This document shows positions 26,090 to 35,033 of a DNA stretch of 64,000 nt, in pieces (the first letter of the stretch is position 1; each line of letters opens with the position of its first letter). Under the pieces are notes generated by a model. It did no database searches. It had not been told where the DNA came from and worked only from the letters and a program-made list of their open reading frames with translations. A program made the position numbers and the translations under genes. The DNA comes from Arminella tubonensis (GTDB lineage: Bacteria > Pseudomonadota > Alphaproteobacteria > Rhizobiales > Rhizobiaceae): the NCBI RefSeq assembly GCF_003240585.1, contig NZ_PCDP01000026.1, positions 1 to 64,000 on the forward strand. Reading direction: 5' to 3'.

Positions 26090-27074
26090 GGCCGGCTTCC
26101 CTTCCGGCTTCCGAAAGCGACTTCATCGGGCGAGGCCCGATCTGCTGGATGACGATCCCGGCCGCCAGGCAACCAAGCTTTCCGCAATCTTCCAGCGACC
26201 GGCCTTGCGTATAGCCATAGAGGAAACCGGATGCGAACAGATCGCCGGCACCTGTGGTATCGACCAATTCCTCGAGCTTGATCGCATCGACCCTGTACCG
26301 CTCCTTGCCGCGCAGGATGACGGCGCCTTCCTCGCTCATGGTGACGGCGGCGATCTTGCAGTCGGCGGCGATACGGGTCAGCGCCTCCTCGAAATCGCGG
26401 GTCTCATAGAGCGACAACGTCTCTTCGCGATTGGCAAAGACGATATCCACGGTGCCGGAGCGCATGAGCTCGAGGAACTCCGAGCGGTACCTGCCGACGC
26501 AGAAGCTGTCCGAGAGCGTCATCGAGACCTCGCGGCCGTTTTCATGGGCGATACGAGCGCATTCGAGGATCGCTTCCTTGGCGCGGGGCGGATCCCAGAG
26601 ATAGCCTTCGAAATAGGTGACCTTGGCGTCGGCAACGACTTCCGGTTCGACATCCTCAGGCCCCAGTTCGACGCATGCGCCGAGATAGGTATTCATCGAG
26701 CGCTCGCCATCCGGGGTCACGAAGATCATCGACCGCGCGGTCGGGGGGAAGGTGCCCTTCGGCTTGGTCTGGTAGTGGACGCCTTGCGCACGAATGTCGT
26801 GATTGAAGATTTCGCCCAGCTGATCGTCGGCGACCTTGCCGAAATAGGCAGCCTTTCCGCCGAAGCTCGCAACGCCTGCCGCCGTGTTGCCGGCACTGCC
26901 GCCTGATGCCTCGAGTGCGGGGCCCATGCGGGAATAGAGCAACTCGGCACGCTCGGCGTCGATCAGGTTCATCGCAGCCTTGGTGATTTTGTTGTCGATC
27001 AGGAACTGATCGTCGCAACGGGAAATAATGTCGACGATCGCGTTGCCAACAGTCAGTACATCGAAACGTAGCAT
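26082..27074 (-). CDS. Adenosine kinase, PfkB family
   Basis: A 330-residue ribokinase-family sugar kinase. The N-terminal FDVLTVGNAIVDII, the first PfkB signature region (SGGSAGNTAAGVASFGGKAAYFGKV) and the second signature VDTTGAGDLFASGFLYG with catalytic Asp are clear. Rhizobial proteins of this type are annotated as adenosine kinase, making AMP from adenosine; other nucleosides or sugars cannot be excluded. The ATG at 27074 was chosen; a TTG directly before it has no better ribosome site. Confidence 0.9.
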   Translation of the reverse strand: MLRFDVLTVGNAIVDIISRCDDQFLIDNKITKAAMNLIDAERAELLYSRMGPALEASGGSAGNTAAGVASFGGKAAYFGKVADDQLGEIFNHDIRAQGVHYQTKPKGTFPPTARSMIFVTPDGERSMNTYLGACVELGPEDVEPEVVADAKVTYFEGYLWDPPRAKEAILECARIAHENGREVSMTLSDSFCVGRYRSEFLELMRSGTVDIVFANREETLSLYETRDFEEALTRIAADCKIAAVTMSEEGAVILRGKERYRVDAIKLEELVDTTGAGDLFASGFLYGYTQGRSLEDCGKLGCLAAGIVIQQIGPRPMKSLSEAGREAGLI

Positions 27075-27077
27075 CAA

Positions 27078-27433
27078 AAGGAGAGCCCCGGTATTGTTTG
27101 TGATAGCCGGTGTCCGGTCTTAGCGGATTTTGCGAAGTTTGGAAGAGGATTCACGTTGCTCTCCGCATCGGAATTTCTCAAGGTCATCCTGCTGTCACTT
27201 TTCAGCTGTAGATATTGTCCAAGCGAGCCGGCATGGGGATGTCAATGACGTCCAGGGCCGGTGTGCGAGGGGTATGATGCCCCTGCCCTCCGTTTGGGCG
27301 ATCCTGACCACGGATGAACTGGGAGGTTTGCGAAACGGGGCATATTCCGGGAAGACCGGATGCGGAAAAGCGGGCCTAGCCCGCTTTTTTTGTTGTCTGT
27401 TGTCTGTTGTCGCGGCTCGATCCGCCGGCTGAG
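27078..27433. other. Intergenic region holding a possible small RNA
   Basis: About 350 bases between two leftward genes. No protein gene is supported. A strong rightward terminator at 27366-27391 has no protein gene upstream of it on the plus strand, so a small RNA ending there is plausible; its 5' end cannot be fixed. Confidence 0.4.
27366..27391 (+). terminator. Rightward terminator with no gene upstream
   Basis: AGCGGGC and GCCCGCT pair around a short loop and are followed by seven T residues. The preceding AAAA makes it partly bidirectional, so it could also back up the terminator at 27434 for leftward transcripts. Confidence 0.8.
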
Positions 27434-27459
27434 AAAAGCCCGGTCAAAACAACCGGGCC
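27434..27459 (-). terminator. Terminator of the cytochrome c gene
   Basis: On the minus strand GCCCGGT and ACCGGGC pair around TGTTTTG and are followed by TTTTCTC. It lies 10 bases past the cytochrome stop codon. Confidence 0.85.
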
Positions 27460-27469
27460 ATCATGGTTC

Positions 27470-28063
27470 TCAGTTCGTTGCCGCCGGGGCTGGCGCGGCA
27501 TTTGGATCAGGCAGCGGCTCCGGCGTATCGGCGAGCGTGCGCAAATAGGCGATGACGTTGGCGCGGTCGCCTTCCTTCGGCAGGCCGGCAAAACCCATGG
27601 CGGTGCCGGCCACGAATTTCTTCGGGGCGGCCAGGAAGTGGAAGAGGTGGTCATAGCTCCACTTCTCGGTGCTGCCCTTCGAAAAATCCTTCATACCCGC
27701 TGAATAGCCGAAGCCTTCATGCGCGGCGACGGGACGGTCGACGATCCCCCAAAGGTCTGGGCCGACCTTGTTCGGCCCCCCCTTGGTTCCGTCATGACAG
27801 GCCTGACACTTCTTGAAGATCGCTTCGCCGGCCTTGGCGTCGGCTTTCTGCAAAAGCTGGGCAATCGGCGTTTCCGGCGCGGCGGCGGCAGCTTTGTCGC
27901 CTGCTGCGCCCGCTGAAGCCGTCTCATCGGCAACGATAGCGAAGCCCGGCTTTTCCGGCGCTTCCGAATGGAATATCCCGCCTGACACGAGCGAAACGGA
28001 CTTCAGCACGAAAAGCGTAGCCAGAAGTGCCCCAACCCCCATGTTCACGTAAGATGAATTCAT
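27470..28063 (-). CDS. cycM: Membrane-bound cytochrome c (CycM-like)
   Basis: A 197-residue class I cytochrome c. An uncleaved N-terminal membrane anchor (about 8-30) is followed by an Ala/Pro/Glu linker. The haem site is CQACH in [19 protein letters not shown]. The distal part contains [13 protein letters not shown] and, with the axial Met, [28 protein letters not shown]. This fits CycM/cytochrome c552, which carries electrons from the bc1 complex to cytochrome oxidase. GGGGAG lies before the ATG at 28063; a longer frame upstream lacks support. Divergent from kdsB. Confidence 0.92.
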   Translation of the reverse strand: MNSSYVNMGVGALLATLFVLKSVSLVSGGIFHSEAPEKPGFAIVADETASAGAAGDKAAAAAPETPIAQLLQKADAKAGEAIFKKCQACHDGTKGGPNKVGPDLWGIVDRPVAAHEGFGYSAGMKDFSKGSTEKWSYDHLFHFLAAPKKFVAGTAMGFAGLPKEGDRANVIAYLRTLADTPEPLPDPNAAPAPAATN

Positions 28064-28213
28064 ATGCAATGCTCCCCTCGCCGCCGGCAATACTCCCGGC
28101 CCATCTTGAATTCGGCCGAAACCTATGTCTTTTGACTGTTCCTTGCAACTCACTAAACGGTCTCTAACATGAGACTTTTTGACACTTTTCTGCCGGGATT
28201 AGAAGGCCCAACA

Positions 28214-28969
28214 ATGACGCATCCGAATTTAGACAAGACCCTGGTCCTGATCCCCGCCCGTCTCGCCTCTACCCGTCTTCCAGGCAAGCCGCTGGCGGAT
28301 ATTTGCGGCCTGCCCATGATCGTACAGGTTGCCTTGCGCGCGCGCGAGGCGGCTATCGGTCGCATCGTCGTCGCCGTCGACCACGAGGATACCTATGCCG
28401 TCGTCTCGAAGGCCGGCTTCGAGGTAGTCATGACCCGGGAGGACCATCAGTCCGGGTCCGATCGCATCTATGAGGCGCTGCAGAAGGTCGATCCGAACGG
28501 CCTTGCGGAGACGATCGTCAACGTCCAGGGCGACCTTCCGACCATCGATTCGGAAACGATCCGGGCGGCTTTGCGGCCGCTTGACGACGCTGCCGTCGAT
28601 ATCGCGACGCTGACCGTCGAGATCAACGACGAAGAGGAAAAGACCAACCCCAGCGTCGTCAAGATCATCGGTTCGCCGATCTCCGACAGCAGGTTGCGGG
28701 CGCTCTACTTCACCCGCGCCACCGCACCTTCAGGCAAAGGGCCGCTCTACCACCATATCGGGCTCTATGCCTATCGCCGCCCGGCGCTGGAAAGATTCGT
28801 GGCGCTTGGGCCGTCGACGCTGGAAAAGCGCGAATCACTTGAGCAGTTGCGGGCACTCGAAGCCGGGATGCGAATCGATGTCGAGATCGTTGACACGGTT
28901 CCGCTCGGTGTCGATACTCCCGCCGACCTCGAAAAGGCCCGCCGCATCCTTGCCGGCCACTCCCGCTGA
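28214..28969 (+). CDS. kdsB: CMP-Kdo synthetase
   Basis: 3-deoxy-manno-octulosonate cytidylyltransferase, 251 residues, activates Kdo with CTP for lipopolysaccharide core and Kdo-rich capsule synthesis. Motifs are [23 protein letters not shown] at the start, [27 protein letters not shown] and HIGLYAYRR. The ATG at 28214 opens the conserved region; a frame start at 28169 would add 15 unrelated residues. pheA follows after 10 bases, so the two share a transcript. Confidence 0.96.
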   Translation: MTHPNLDKTLVLIPARLASTRLPGKPLADICGLPMIVQVALRAREAAIGRIVVAVDHEDTYAVVSKAGFEVVMTREDHQSGSDRIYEALQKVDPNGLAETIVNVQGDLPTIDSETIRAALRPLDDAAVDIATLTVEINDEEEKTNPSVVKIIGSPISDSRLRALYFTRATAPSGKGPLYHHIGLYAYRRPALERFVALGPSTLEKRESLEQLRALEAGMRIDVEIVDTVPLGVDTPADLEKARRILAGHSR

Positions 28970-28979
28970 CGGAATTCCA

Positions 28980-29834
28980 ATGACAACCAAAACCAACAAG
29001 ATTGCCTTCCAGGGCGAGTATGGCGCCAATTCCGACATGGCGTCTCGCGACATGTACCCGACGATGGAGCCGTTGCCCTGCCAGACCTTCGAGGACGCGT
29101 TCACCGCAGTCGACAACGGCGAGGCGGATCTGGCGATGATCCCGATCGAGAATACCATCGCCGGCCGCGTCGCCGACATTCACCATCTTCTGCCCGAATC
29201 ACAGCTGCATATCATCGGCGAGTATTTCATGCCGATTCGCTTCCAATTGATGGTGCTGCCGGGCGTGAGCCAGGATGAAATCCGCACCGTGCACAGCCAC
29301 ATCCATGCGCTCGGCCAGTGCCGCAAGATCGTGCGCGCCAACGGCTGGAAGCCGGTGATCGCCAGCGATACGGCGGGCGCGGCCAGGCTTGTGCAGGAAA
29401 CCGGCGACCGAACAATGGCCGCACTCGCGCCGCGGCTGGCCGCCGATCTCTACGGGCTCGAAATCGTTGCCGAGAATGTCGAAGACGTGGAGAGCAACGT
29501 GACGCGCTTCGTCATACTGGCACGGGAGGAGAAATGGGCCGATCGCGGCTCGCATGATGAAAAGATCGTCACCACCTTCGTCTATAATGTCCGCAATATC
29601 CCCGCCGCGCTCTACAAGGCTCTCGGCGGTTTCGCGACCAACGGCATCAACATGACGAAGCTTGAAAGCTATCAGCTTGGCGGCAAGTTCATTGCCACGC
29701 AATTCTACGCCGATATCGAAGGCCACCCCTCCGATCCGCATGTCCACCAGGCGCTGGAGGAACTGCGGTTTTTCTCGGAAAAGGTTCGCATCCTCGGCGT
29801 CTACAAGGGGCATCCGATGCGGGGGCAGCTGTAG
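28980..29834 (+). CDS. pheA: Prephenate dehydratase
   Basis: A 284-residue monofunctional prephenate dehydratase, making phenylpyruvate for phenylalanine. The catalytic domain starts KIAFQGEYGANSDMA and carries DLAMIPIENTIAGRV, HPxALGQC-like HSHIHALGQCRK and the Thr-Arg-Phe motif in NVTRFVIL. A C-terminal ACT domain (about 195-275) should bind phenylalanine for feedback control; its usual ESRP is ESYQ here. Overlap-free and closely behind kdsB. Confidence 0.95.
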   Translation: MTTKTNKIAFQGEYGANSDMASRDMYPTMEPLPCQTFEDAFTAVDNGEADLAMIPIENTIAGRVADIHHLLPESQLHIIGEYFMPIRFQLMVLPGVSQDEIRTVHSHIHALGQCRKIVRANGWKPVIASDTAGAARLVQETGDRTMAALAPRLAADLYGLEIVAENVEDVESNVTRFVILAREEKWADRGSHDEKIVTTFVYNVRNIPAALYKALGGFATNGINMTKLESYQLGGKFIATQFYADIEGHPSDPHVHQALEELRFFSEKVRILGVYKGHPMRGQL

Positions 29835-30030
29835 GCCTCCAAAACCAGACGCCTATCCAGGAACCCGCCGGCTTGTCCGGGCTCCTTCACCGTGCAAGTG
29901 GCGCGCACCGAGTCGCGGCAAACTTCCACGGTCTTCCTATCCGGTGCGGGCGAAGCGCCCCAAATGAGGGCGCTCGCTTTACCCGCCTGCGGGGAGATGG
30001 TTGAGGTGATAGACAAATCCGTGCTCCACA

Positions 30031-30399
30031 TTAGCTATCCGGCTCACAAACCCTCAGTCGATGGCCGTCCGGGTCGAGGACGACGAAGGTCTGACCGAAA
30101 TCCATCGTTGTCAGCTCCTGCGCGATCGGCAGGCCGCGGCTGCTCCATTCACGATAGTGGGCAGCCACGGCGCCTTCGCCCGGCACCATGAAGGCGACCT
30201 CGCCGCGATTGCCAAGTGCCGAGGGCTGCGGCTCGACGGAGCTGCGGCGCCACAGGCCGAGCGTGAAGCCGCCATCGAGCGGGAAAGCCGCGAAATTCGG
30301 GGAGGCGAAGGCGGGTTCGCGACCAAGCAGGTCGCGGTAGAAGGGAATGCTTTCTGCAGGGTCCCTGACATAGAGGATGATGAGGTTGGGGCTGGTCAT
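30031..30399 (-). CDS. VOC-family (glyoxalase-like) protein
   Basis: A 122-residue vicinal oxygen chelate protein. LIILYVRDPAESIPFYRDLLGREPA starts the fold and TFVVLDPDGHRLRVCEP ends it, with HxE-type metal ligands poorly conserved. Family members include glyoxalases, dioxygenases and antibiotic-binding proteins; the substrate is unknown. The ATG at 30399 is preferred because AAGGAG lies eight bases upstream. It follows a YafY-type regulator on the same strand, a pairing seen widely and suggesting regulation by it. Confidence 0.85.
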   Translation of the reverse strand: MTSPNLIILYVRDPAESIPFYRDLLGREPAFASPNFAAFPLDGGFTLGLWRRSSVEPQPSALGNRGEVAFMVPGEGAVAAHYREWSSRGLPIAQELTTMDFGQTFVVLDPDGHRLRVCEPDS

Positions 30400-30468
30400 G
30401 GTCGGCACTCCTTCGCTTGGAACGGAGCCGACCTTAAACCGGGTTACTGACAGTTTGTGGCAGTAGCG

Positions 30469-31158
30469 TCAGGCGTGTCTGGTGTAGTCATCAAGTTCGC
30501 GCCACTCCTTGAGAAGAACGGCGCGGCGGCGAGGATAGCGAACCTCCTGCTGTGCCATGTCGATAATGCGATCCGTGCGGAAATGACGGAAATCCGTTCT
30601 GAGTTCACACCAGGCAATCATGACGCGGACATGTTCGAAATAGCCGAGCGCGAAGGGCCAGACGCGGCGAGTTGAAACCGCGCCATGCTCGTCGCTGTAG
30701 TTGATTTCCAGGATGCGCTCAGAGCGGATCGCCTTGCGGATGGCCGAGAGATCGGCCTTGTCCTCGCCCTTCCTGCGGGGACCGACCAGAAGCGTTGCGG
30801 AATCGACCTCCCGGCGCATGTCGTCCGGCAGTACCGCGGCAATTTTCGCCATCGCATCGGCTCCGGCGGCGGCAAGCCGGGGTTCCGCAGCGCGGGCGAC
30901 CCAGCGGGAACCGAGGACCAACGCCTCTATCTCGTCCTGCGAGAACATCATCGGCGGCAGCATGAAGCCGGGCCTCAGCACATAGCCGATGCCGGCCTCG
31001 CCCTCGATCATGGCACCCTGCGATTGCAGGCTGGCGATATCGCGATAGAGGGTGCGCAGGCTGACGCCGGTCTCCTCGGCGAGTGCCGCGCCGCTCACCG
31101 GCCTGCGGTATCGCCTCAGGGTCTGCAACAGTGTCAGCAGGCGTTCGGAACGTGCCAT
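30469..31158 (-). CDS. YafY-type HTH/WYL transcription regulator
   Basis: A 229-residue regulator. The N-terminal helix-turn-helix (RSERLLTLLQTLRRYRRPVSGAALAEETGVSLRTLYRDIASL) is of the DeoR/HTH_11 type. The C-terminal WYL-like domain includes ILEINYSDEHGAVSTRRVWPFALGYFEHVRVMIAWCELR. WYL domains sense nucleic acid or small ligands. The gene is 60 bases upstream of the VOC gene and 10 bases after nudC, all leftward. Confidence 0.88.
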   Translation of the reverse strand: MARSERLLTLLQTLRRYRRPVSGAALAEETGVSLRTLYRDIASLQSQGAMIEGEAGIGYVLRPGFMLPPMMFSQDEIEALVLGSRWVARAAEPRLAAAGADAMAKIAAVLPDDMRREVDSATLLVGPRRKGEDKADLSAIRKAIRSERILEINYSDEHGAVSTRRVWPFALGYFEHVRVMIAWCELRTDFRHFRTDRIIDMAQQEVRYPRRRAVLLKEWRELDDYTRHA

Positions 31159-31168
31159 GGCGGATCTC

Positions 31169-32128
31169 TTACCGCTTCCACTCCACCCAATCGCGCATCA
31201 GGCGATGGGCAATTGCGCCTTTGGGAGGCGAGGAATTGCCTGACGGAGCGGATCGATCGAGCATGGCAAGCGTCTCCTCCGGCGTGAACCAGCGGCAATC
31301 GTCAAGCTCGGCACCGTCCATATGGATCTCAGTCGATCTTGCTTCGGCATAGCAGCCGATCATCAGCGAATGCGGCATCGGCCAGGGTTGCGAGGCATGA
31401 TAACGCACACGGCCGATGACAATGCCCGCCTCCTCGTGCGTCTCGCGGCGAACAGCGTTCTCGATCGTCTCGCCCGGCTCCACGAAACCGGCGAGGCAGG
31501 AATACATGCCCGGGGCGAAATGGTGGCTGCGGCCAAGAAGGCAGCGGCCGCGCTCCTCGTCGACGGTCAGCATGATGACCACGGGATCGGTGCGCGGAAA
31601 GATCATATGTTCGCAGGCCACGCAAACCCGCTTGTAGCCGCCAATGCGGCTTTCCATGACCGAGCCGCAGCGTCCGCAGAAGCGGTTGTCGCCGTTCCAG
31701 CGGATCAGGCTCACACCTTGCGCCGCCTCGCCGAGGATTTCGCCCTCGAGCAGGAGATCGCGCCAGAGCGAGCGCATGTCGGCGGGCTTGAAATGGCTGG
31801 CAAGATCGTCGGCGTCGACGCGAACAGGCACCGCCAATCGCGGCTCCCCTGTCTTGCGGTAGCCGAGGAGAACGGCATTTTCCCAATCTGGATCGAGCTC
31901 GGCCAACTCATAACGCGCGAAAAGCGGGTCGAGGACCTGGCCGTCATGCTTCAGGACCAGCTTATCCCTGGCGAAGGCGAGGAAATGCGTGCCTTCGGTT
32001 GCGACTGCCCTTTGAACCGATTCCTCGTCGCGGTGTTCCGCCTGGCGATCGAGCTGATTTTCCGCAAAAGCGGTCAGACTGCTGGCTTCCGGATGCGGCG
32101 CATCCGACGAGAAGATGGAATGGTTCAT
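31169..32128 (-). CDS. nudC: NAD(+) diphosphatase NudC
   Basis: A 319-residue Nudix enzyme that hydrolyses NAD(H) and, in E. coli, removes NAD caps from RNA. A zinc ribbon (CGRCG...CVAC) precedes the Nudix box GFVEPGETIENAVRRETHEEAG, and SQPWPMPHSLMIG is the NudC-specific motif. The N-terminal domain is complete. Its ATG overlaps the stop of the HIT gene by four bases, so translation is coupled. Confidence 0.95.
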   Translation of the reverse strand: MNHSIFSSDAPHPEASSLTAFAENQLDRQAEHRDEESVQRAVATEGTHFLAFARDKLVLKHDGQVLDPLFARYELAELDPDWENAVLLGYRKTGEPRLAVPVRVDADDLASHFKPADMRSLWRDLLLEGEILGEAAQGVSLIRWNGDNRFCGRCGSVMESRIGGYKRVCVACEHMIFPRTDPVVIMLTVDEERGRCLLGRSHHFAPGMYSCLAGFVEPGETIENAVRRETHEEAGIVIGRVRYHASQPWPMPHSLMIGCYAEARSTEIHMDGAELDDCRWFTPEETLAMLDRSAPSGNSSPPKGAIAHRLMRDWVEWKR

Positions 32129-32535
32129 GGCGAAAGGGCTTCCTGCAGTCTGGCGACGAATGTTTTCATGTCATCGTTCGAATAGGGTTCCGTCTTGCCA
32201 TAGCCCCAGACGGCGCCTGGCCAGTTCGGATCCCCTTCGAACCGCGCAATGACATGAACATGAAGCTGCCGGACAATATTTCCAAGAGCCCCGACGTTGA
32301 TTTTTGTGGCTCCGGTTACTGCTTTCAGGGCGCTTGCCACCAGATTGGTCTCGAAGGTCAACATGACCTGGTCGAGCGGGGTCAATTCGAATATCTCGGA
32401 AATGCCGGCGCGCCGGGGTACCAGCACCAACCAGGGCCAGCGGCGGTCCTTCATGAGGCGCAGGTCGCAAAGCCCCGTGATGGAAACGGAAACGGTGTCA
32501 TTTGCCAGGCGATCGTCGAGCAAGAAACCGCGCAA
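32125..32535 (-). CDS. HIT-family hydrolase
   Basis: A 136-residue histidine-triad protein. The active-site motif is QLHVHVIARF (HxHx), preceded by GALGNIVRQ. The start is TTG at 32535, because GGAGGAG lies seven bases upstream and the protein then begins RGFLLDDRLANDT as usual in rhizobia; a longer frame would run into the 4.5S RNA gene. HIT proteins split nucleotide phosphoramidates or dinucleoside polyphosphates. First gene of the leftward HIT-nudC pair. Confidence 0.88.
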   Translation of the reverse strand: MRGFLLDDRLANDTVSVSITGLCDLRLMKDRRWPWLVLVPRRAGISEIFELTPLDQVMLTFETNLVASALKAVTGATKINVGALGNIVRQLHVHVIARFEGDPNWPGAVWGYGKTEPYSNDDMKTFVARLQEALSP

Positions 32536-32590
32536 TTGAGTGCTCCTCCAGTGTTTTATCAAATGTTTAGCAGTTTTTTTTGGCCTTGGC

Positions 32591-32619
32591 TTGCTTTTGA
32601 TGGCGATATTGCCGATATG
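32591..32619 (+). promoter_or_regulatory. Promoter of the 4.5S RNA gene
   Basis: TTGCTT (32591-32596), 17 bases, GATATG (32614-32619). The expected start is about six bases later, exactly where the RNA stem begins. Confidence 0.55.
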
Positions 32620-32624
32620 TGCCT

Positions 32625-32724
32625 CCGGGAGGTTGGTGGTGGACGAGCCACTCGCCAACCGGGTCAGGTCCGGAAGGAAGCAGCCCCAACGAGCCAGGCA
32701 CGGGTCATCGTGCCAGCCTCCCAC
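32625..32724 (+). ncRNA. ffs: Signal recognition particle 4.5S RNA
   Basis: The invariant SRP core GTCAGGTCCGGAAGGAAGC lies at about 32663-32682, followed by AGCC. The flanks pair into one long hairpin: GGGAGG near 32627 with CCTCCC at 32717-32722, and GCACGGGTCATCGTGC forms part of the distal arm. A short T-rich tail (CCCTTTCTT) ends it. It binds Ffh to target membrane proteins. It lies just before dnaX, as in many alphaproteobacteria. Confidence 0.95.
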
Positions 32725-32771
32725 CCTTTCTTATAGCGATGCCCGGCTTTTTTCGGGCGACAAGCAGGGCG

Positions 32772-34661
32772 ATGAGCGACACCGAGCGACCAGCAGAAAA
32801 CGCCGCCTCGACCGGCACCGGCTACCGGGTGCTGGCCCGCAAATACCGCCCCAAGGATTTCACGGACCTGATGGTCGGCCAAGAGCCGATGGTCCGCACA
32901 CTTACCAACGCATTCGAGAGCGGCCGGATCGCGCAGGCCTATATGCTGACCGGCGTTCGCGGCGTCGGCAAGACCACGACCGCCCGCATCCTCGCCCGCG
33001 CGCTCAATTACAAGACGGCTGAGATCGACAAGCCGACTATCGACCTTCGAATTCCCGGCGAGAACTGCCAGGCGATCATGGAAGGTCGTCATGTCGACGT
33101 GATCGAGATGGACGCGGCGTCGCATACCGGCATCGACGACATCCGTGAGATCATCGAGCAGGTGCGCTATCGCCCGGTTTCGGCGCGCTACAAGGTCTAC
33201 ATCATCGACGAAGTGCACATGCTGTCGACGGCGGCGTTCAACGGGTTGCTGAAGACGCTCGAAGAGCCGCCTGAACATGTGAAATTCATCTTTGCGACGA
33301 CCGAAATCCGCAAAGTTCCGATCACCGTCCTGTCGCGCTGCCAGCGATTCGACCTGCGCCGCATCAGCGCGTCGGATCTCGTCGGATTGTTCACCACCAT
33401 TGCATCCAAAGAGGGCATCTCGGCCGAGGCAGAGGCACTGGCGATGATTGCCCGTGCCGCCGAAGGCTCGGCCCGCGACGGCCTGTCGCTGCTGGACCAG
33501 GCGATCGCCCACGGTAGCGGCGTCGTACAGGCGGAGGCCGTGCGCTCGATGCTCGGCCTTGCCGACCGTGCCCGGATCGTCGACCTGTTCCAACATATCG
33601 TCAAAGGCGATGTTGCGGGCGCACTATCCGAATTCAACACGCAGTATGAGGCCGGCGCCAATCCCGTGGTCGTTCTCACCGATCTGGCCGATTTCACGCA
33701 TCTCGTCACACGGCTGAAATATGTGCCGGACGGCGCGAATGATCCATCGGTCAGTGAGGTCGAGCGGATCAAGGGCGCCGAGTTTGCGCAAGGCGTCGCG
33801 GTGACGACGCTGTCCCGCATCTGGCAGATGCTGCTGAAGGGTATTCCTGAAACTGAGAACTCCGCCCGGCCGGCCGGTGCCGCTGAAATGGTGCTGATCC
33901 GCCTTGCCCACGCGGCGCATCTGCCGGCGCCGGAAGACGCCGCCCGCCGCCTTGCCGAGCTTTCCGTCGACGCCGGTGCCGCAGGTGCGCGCCCTGTTCC
34001 GACGCCGTCACCAAACGGCGGGGCCGGGGCGGGAACGCCCGTATCCTACCAGAGCACAATTGGCGTACGCTCGACTGAAGCGACGCCGCAAAGCCGCCCT
34101 ACCCCGAACGGCTCCGTCGCCATGCTGCGGGCCGTGCCCGACAGCAATCCGCAGACCATGCCCGTCGGGCGGACCGAGACCAAGCCCGTCGAGCAGCCAA
34201 AGCCGACCGTCGCCATCAATTCTGTCTCAGACATCGTCGATCTCTGTGCCGTCAAGCGCGATCCGAAGCTCAAGGCATTGGTGCGCGCGTTTTTGAGGCC
34301 GGTGCGCCTGGAGCCCGGTCGCCTCGATGCGAGCCTTGCACCGGGAGCGCCGACGACGCTGCTCGGCGAGCTTGCGGTCAAGCTGAAGGAATGGACCGGC
34401 ATCCACTGGATCGTCAGCTTCAGCCGCGAAGAGGGCAGCCCGACGCTCACCGAGGCCGAGGCTCAGGCGCAGCAGCAGCGTGTCAGCGATGCGCGCCAGG
34501 ACCCCGATGTTGCGGCGATCCTCTCCCAGTTTCCCGGCGCCAAGATCATCGACGTCCGCGTCCGCGCCGCAGAGCTTGAAGACGAGGAGATCGTCGCTGC
34601 ACCGGCCGCGGCGGAATCCGAAGAGGGCGATATCCTGCCCGGCGACGACATAGAATTCTAG
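32772..34661 (+). CDS. dnaX: DNA polymerase III gamma/tau subunit
   Basis: A 629-residue clamp-loader ATPase. Walker A is GVRGVGKTTTA (61-71), Walker B YIIDEVHML, and SRCQRFDLRRI carries the sensor region. The C-terminal tau region (about 400-629) is long and complete. The usual zinc-binding cysteines between Walker A and B are reduced to one (GENCQAIMEGRHVD). The start at 32772 is chosen because upstream codons fall in or next to the 4.5S RNA. ybaB follows 15 bases downstream. Confidence 0.95.
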   Translation: MSDTERPAENAASTGTGYRVLARKYRPKDFTDLMVGQEPMVRTLTNAFESGRIAQAYMLTGVRGVGKTTTARILARALNYKTAEIDKPTIDLRIPGENCQAIMEGRHVDVIEMDAASHTGIDDIREIIEQVRYRPVSARYKVYIIDEVHMLSTAAFNGLLKTLEEPPEHVKFIFATTEIRKVPITVLSRCQRFDLRRISASDLVGLFTTIASKEGISAEAEALAMIARAAEGSARDGLSLLDQAIAHGSGVVQAEAVRSMLGLADRARIVDLFQHIVKGDVAGALSEFNTQYEAGANPVVVLTDLADFTHLVTRLKYVPDGANDPSVSEVERIKGAEFAQGVAVTTLSRIWQMLLKGIPETENSARPAGAAEMVLIRLAHAAHLPAPEDAARRLAELSVDAGAAGARPVPTPSPNGGAGAGTPVSYQSTIGVRSTEATPQSRPTPNGSVAMLRAVPDSNPQTMPVGRTETKPVEQPKPTVAINSVSDIVDLCAVKRDPKLKALVRAFLRPVRLEPGRLDASLAPGAPTTLLGELAVKLKEWTGIHWIVSFSREEGSPTLTEAEAQAQQQRVSDARQDPDVAAILSQFPGAKIIDVRVRAAELEDEEIVAAPAAAESEEGDILPGDDIEF

Positions 34662-34676
34662 CAAGGAGCCATTGAT

Positions 34677-35000
34677 ATGCGCGACATCATGGGCATGATG
34701 GGCAAGGTCAAGGAAATGCAGGCCAAGATGGAGAAGATGCAGGCGGAAATCGCCGACATCCGGGCCGAGGGTCAGTCCGGCGGTGGCCTCGTCATCGTCA
34801 CGCTCGACGGCAAAGGTGAGATGCTGTCCCTGAAGATCGATCCGTCGCTCTTCAAGGAGGACGACGCCGAAATCCTCGAAGATCTTGTCGTTGCGGCCCA
34901 TAAGGACGCCAAGGGCAAGGCCGAGGCTCTGGCCGCCGAGAAGACCAAGGAACTGACGGCTGGCCTGCCGATCCCGCCCGGCTTCAAGCTGCCTTTCTAG
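34677..35000 (+). CDS. ybaB: YbaB/EbfC nucleoid-associated protein
   Basis: A 107-residue DNA-binding protein of the YbaB/EbfC family. The N-terminal helix has a heptad pattern ([21 protein letters not shown]), followed by the beta-sheet core and the family ending [12 protein letters not shown]. It forms a tweezer-like dimer on DNA. Gene order dnaX-ybaB is widely conserved. AAGGAGCC precedes the start. Confidence 0.96.
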   Translation: MRDIMGMMGKVKEMQAKMEKMQAEIADIRAEGQSGGGLVIVTLDGKGEMLSLKIDPSLFKEDDAEILEDLVVAAHKDAKGKAEALAAEKTKELTAGLPIPPGFKLPF

Positions 35001-35033
35001 GATCGACGCAAGGGTCTGAACGGGGAGAATGGG

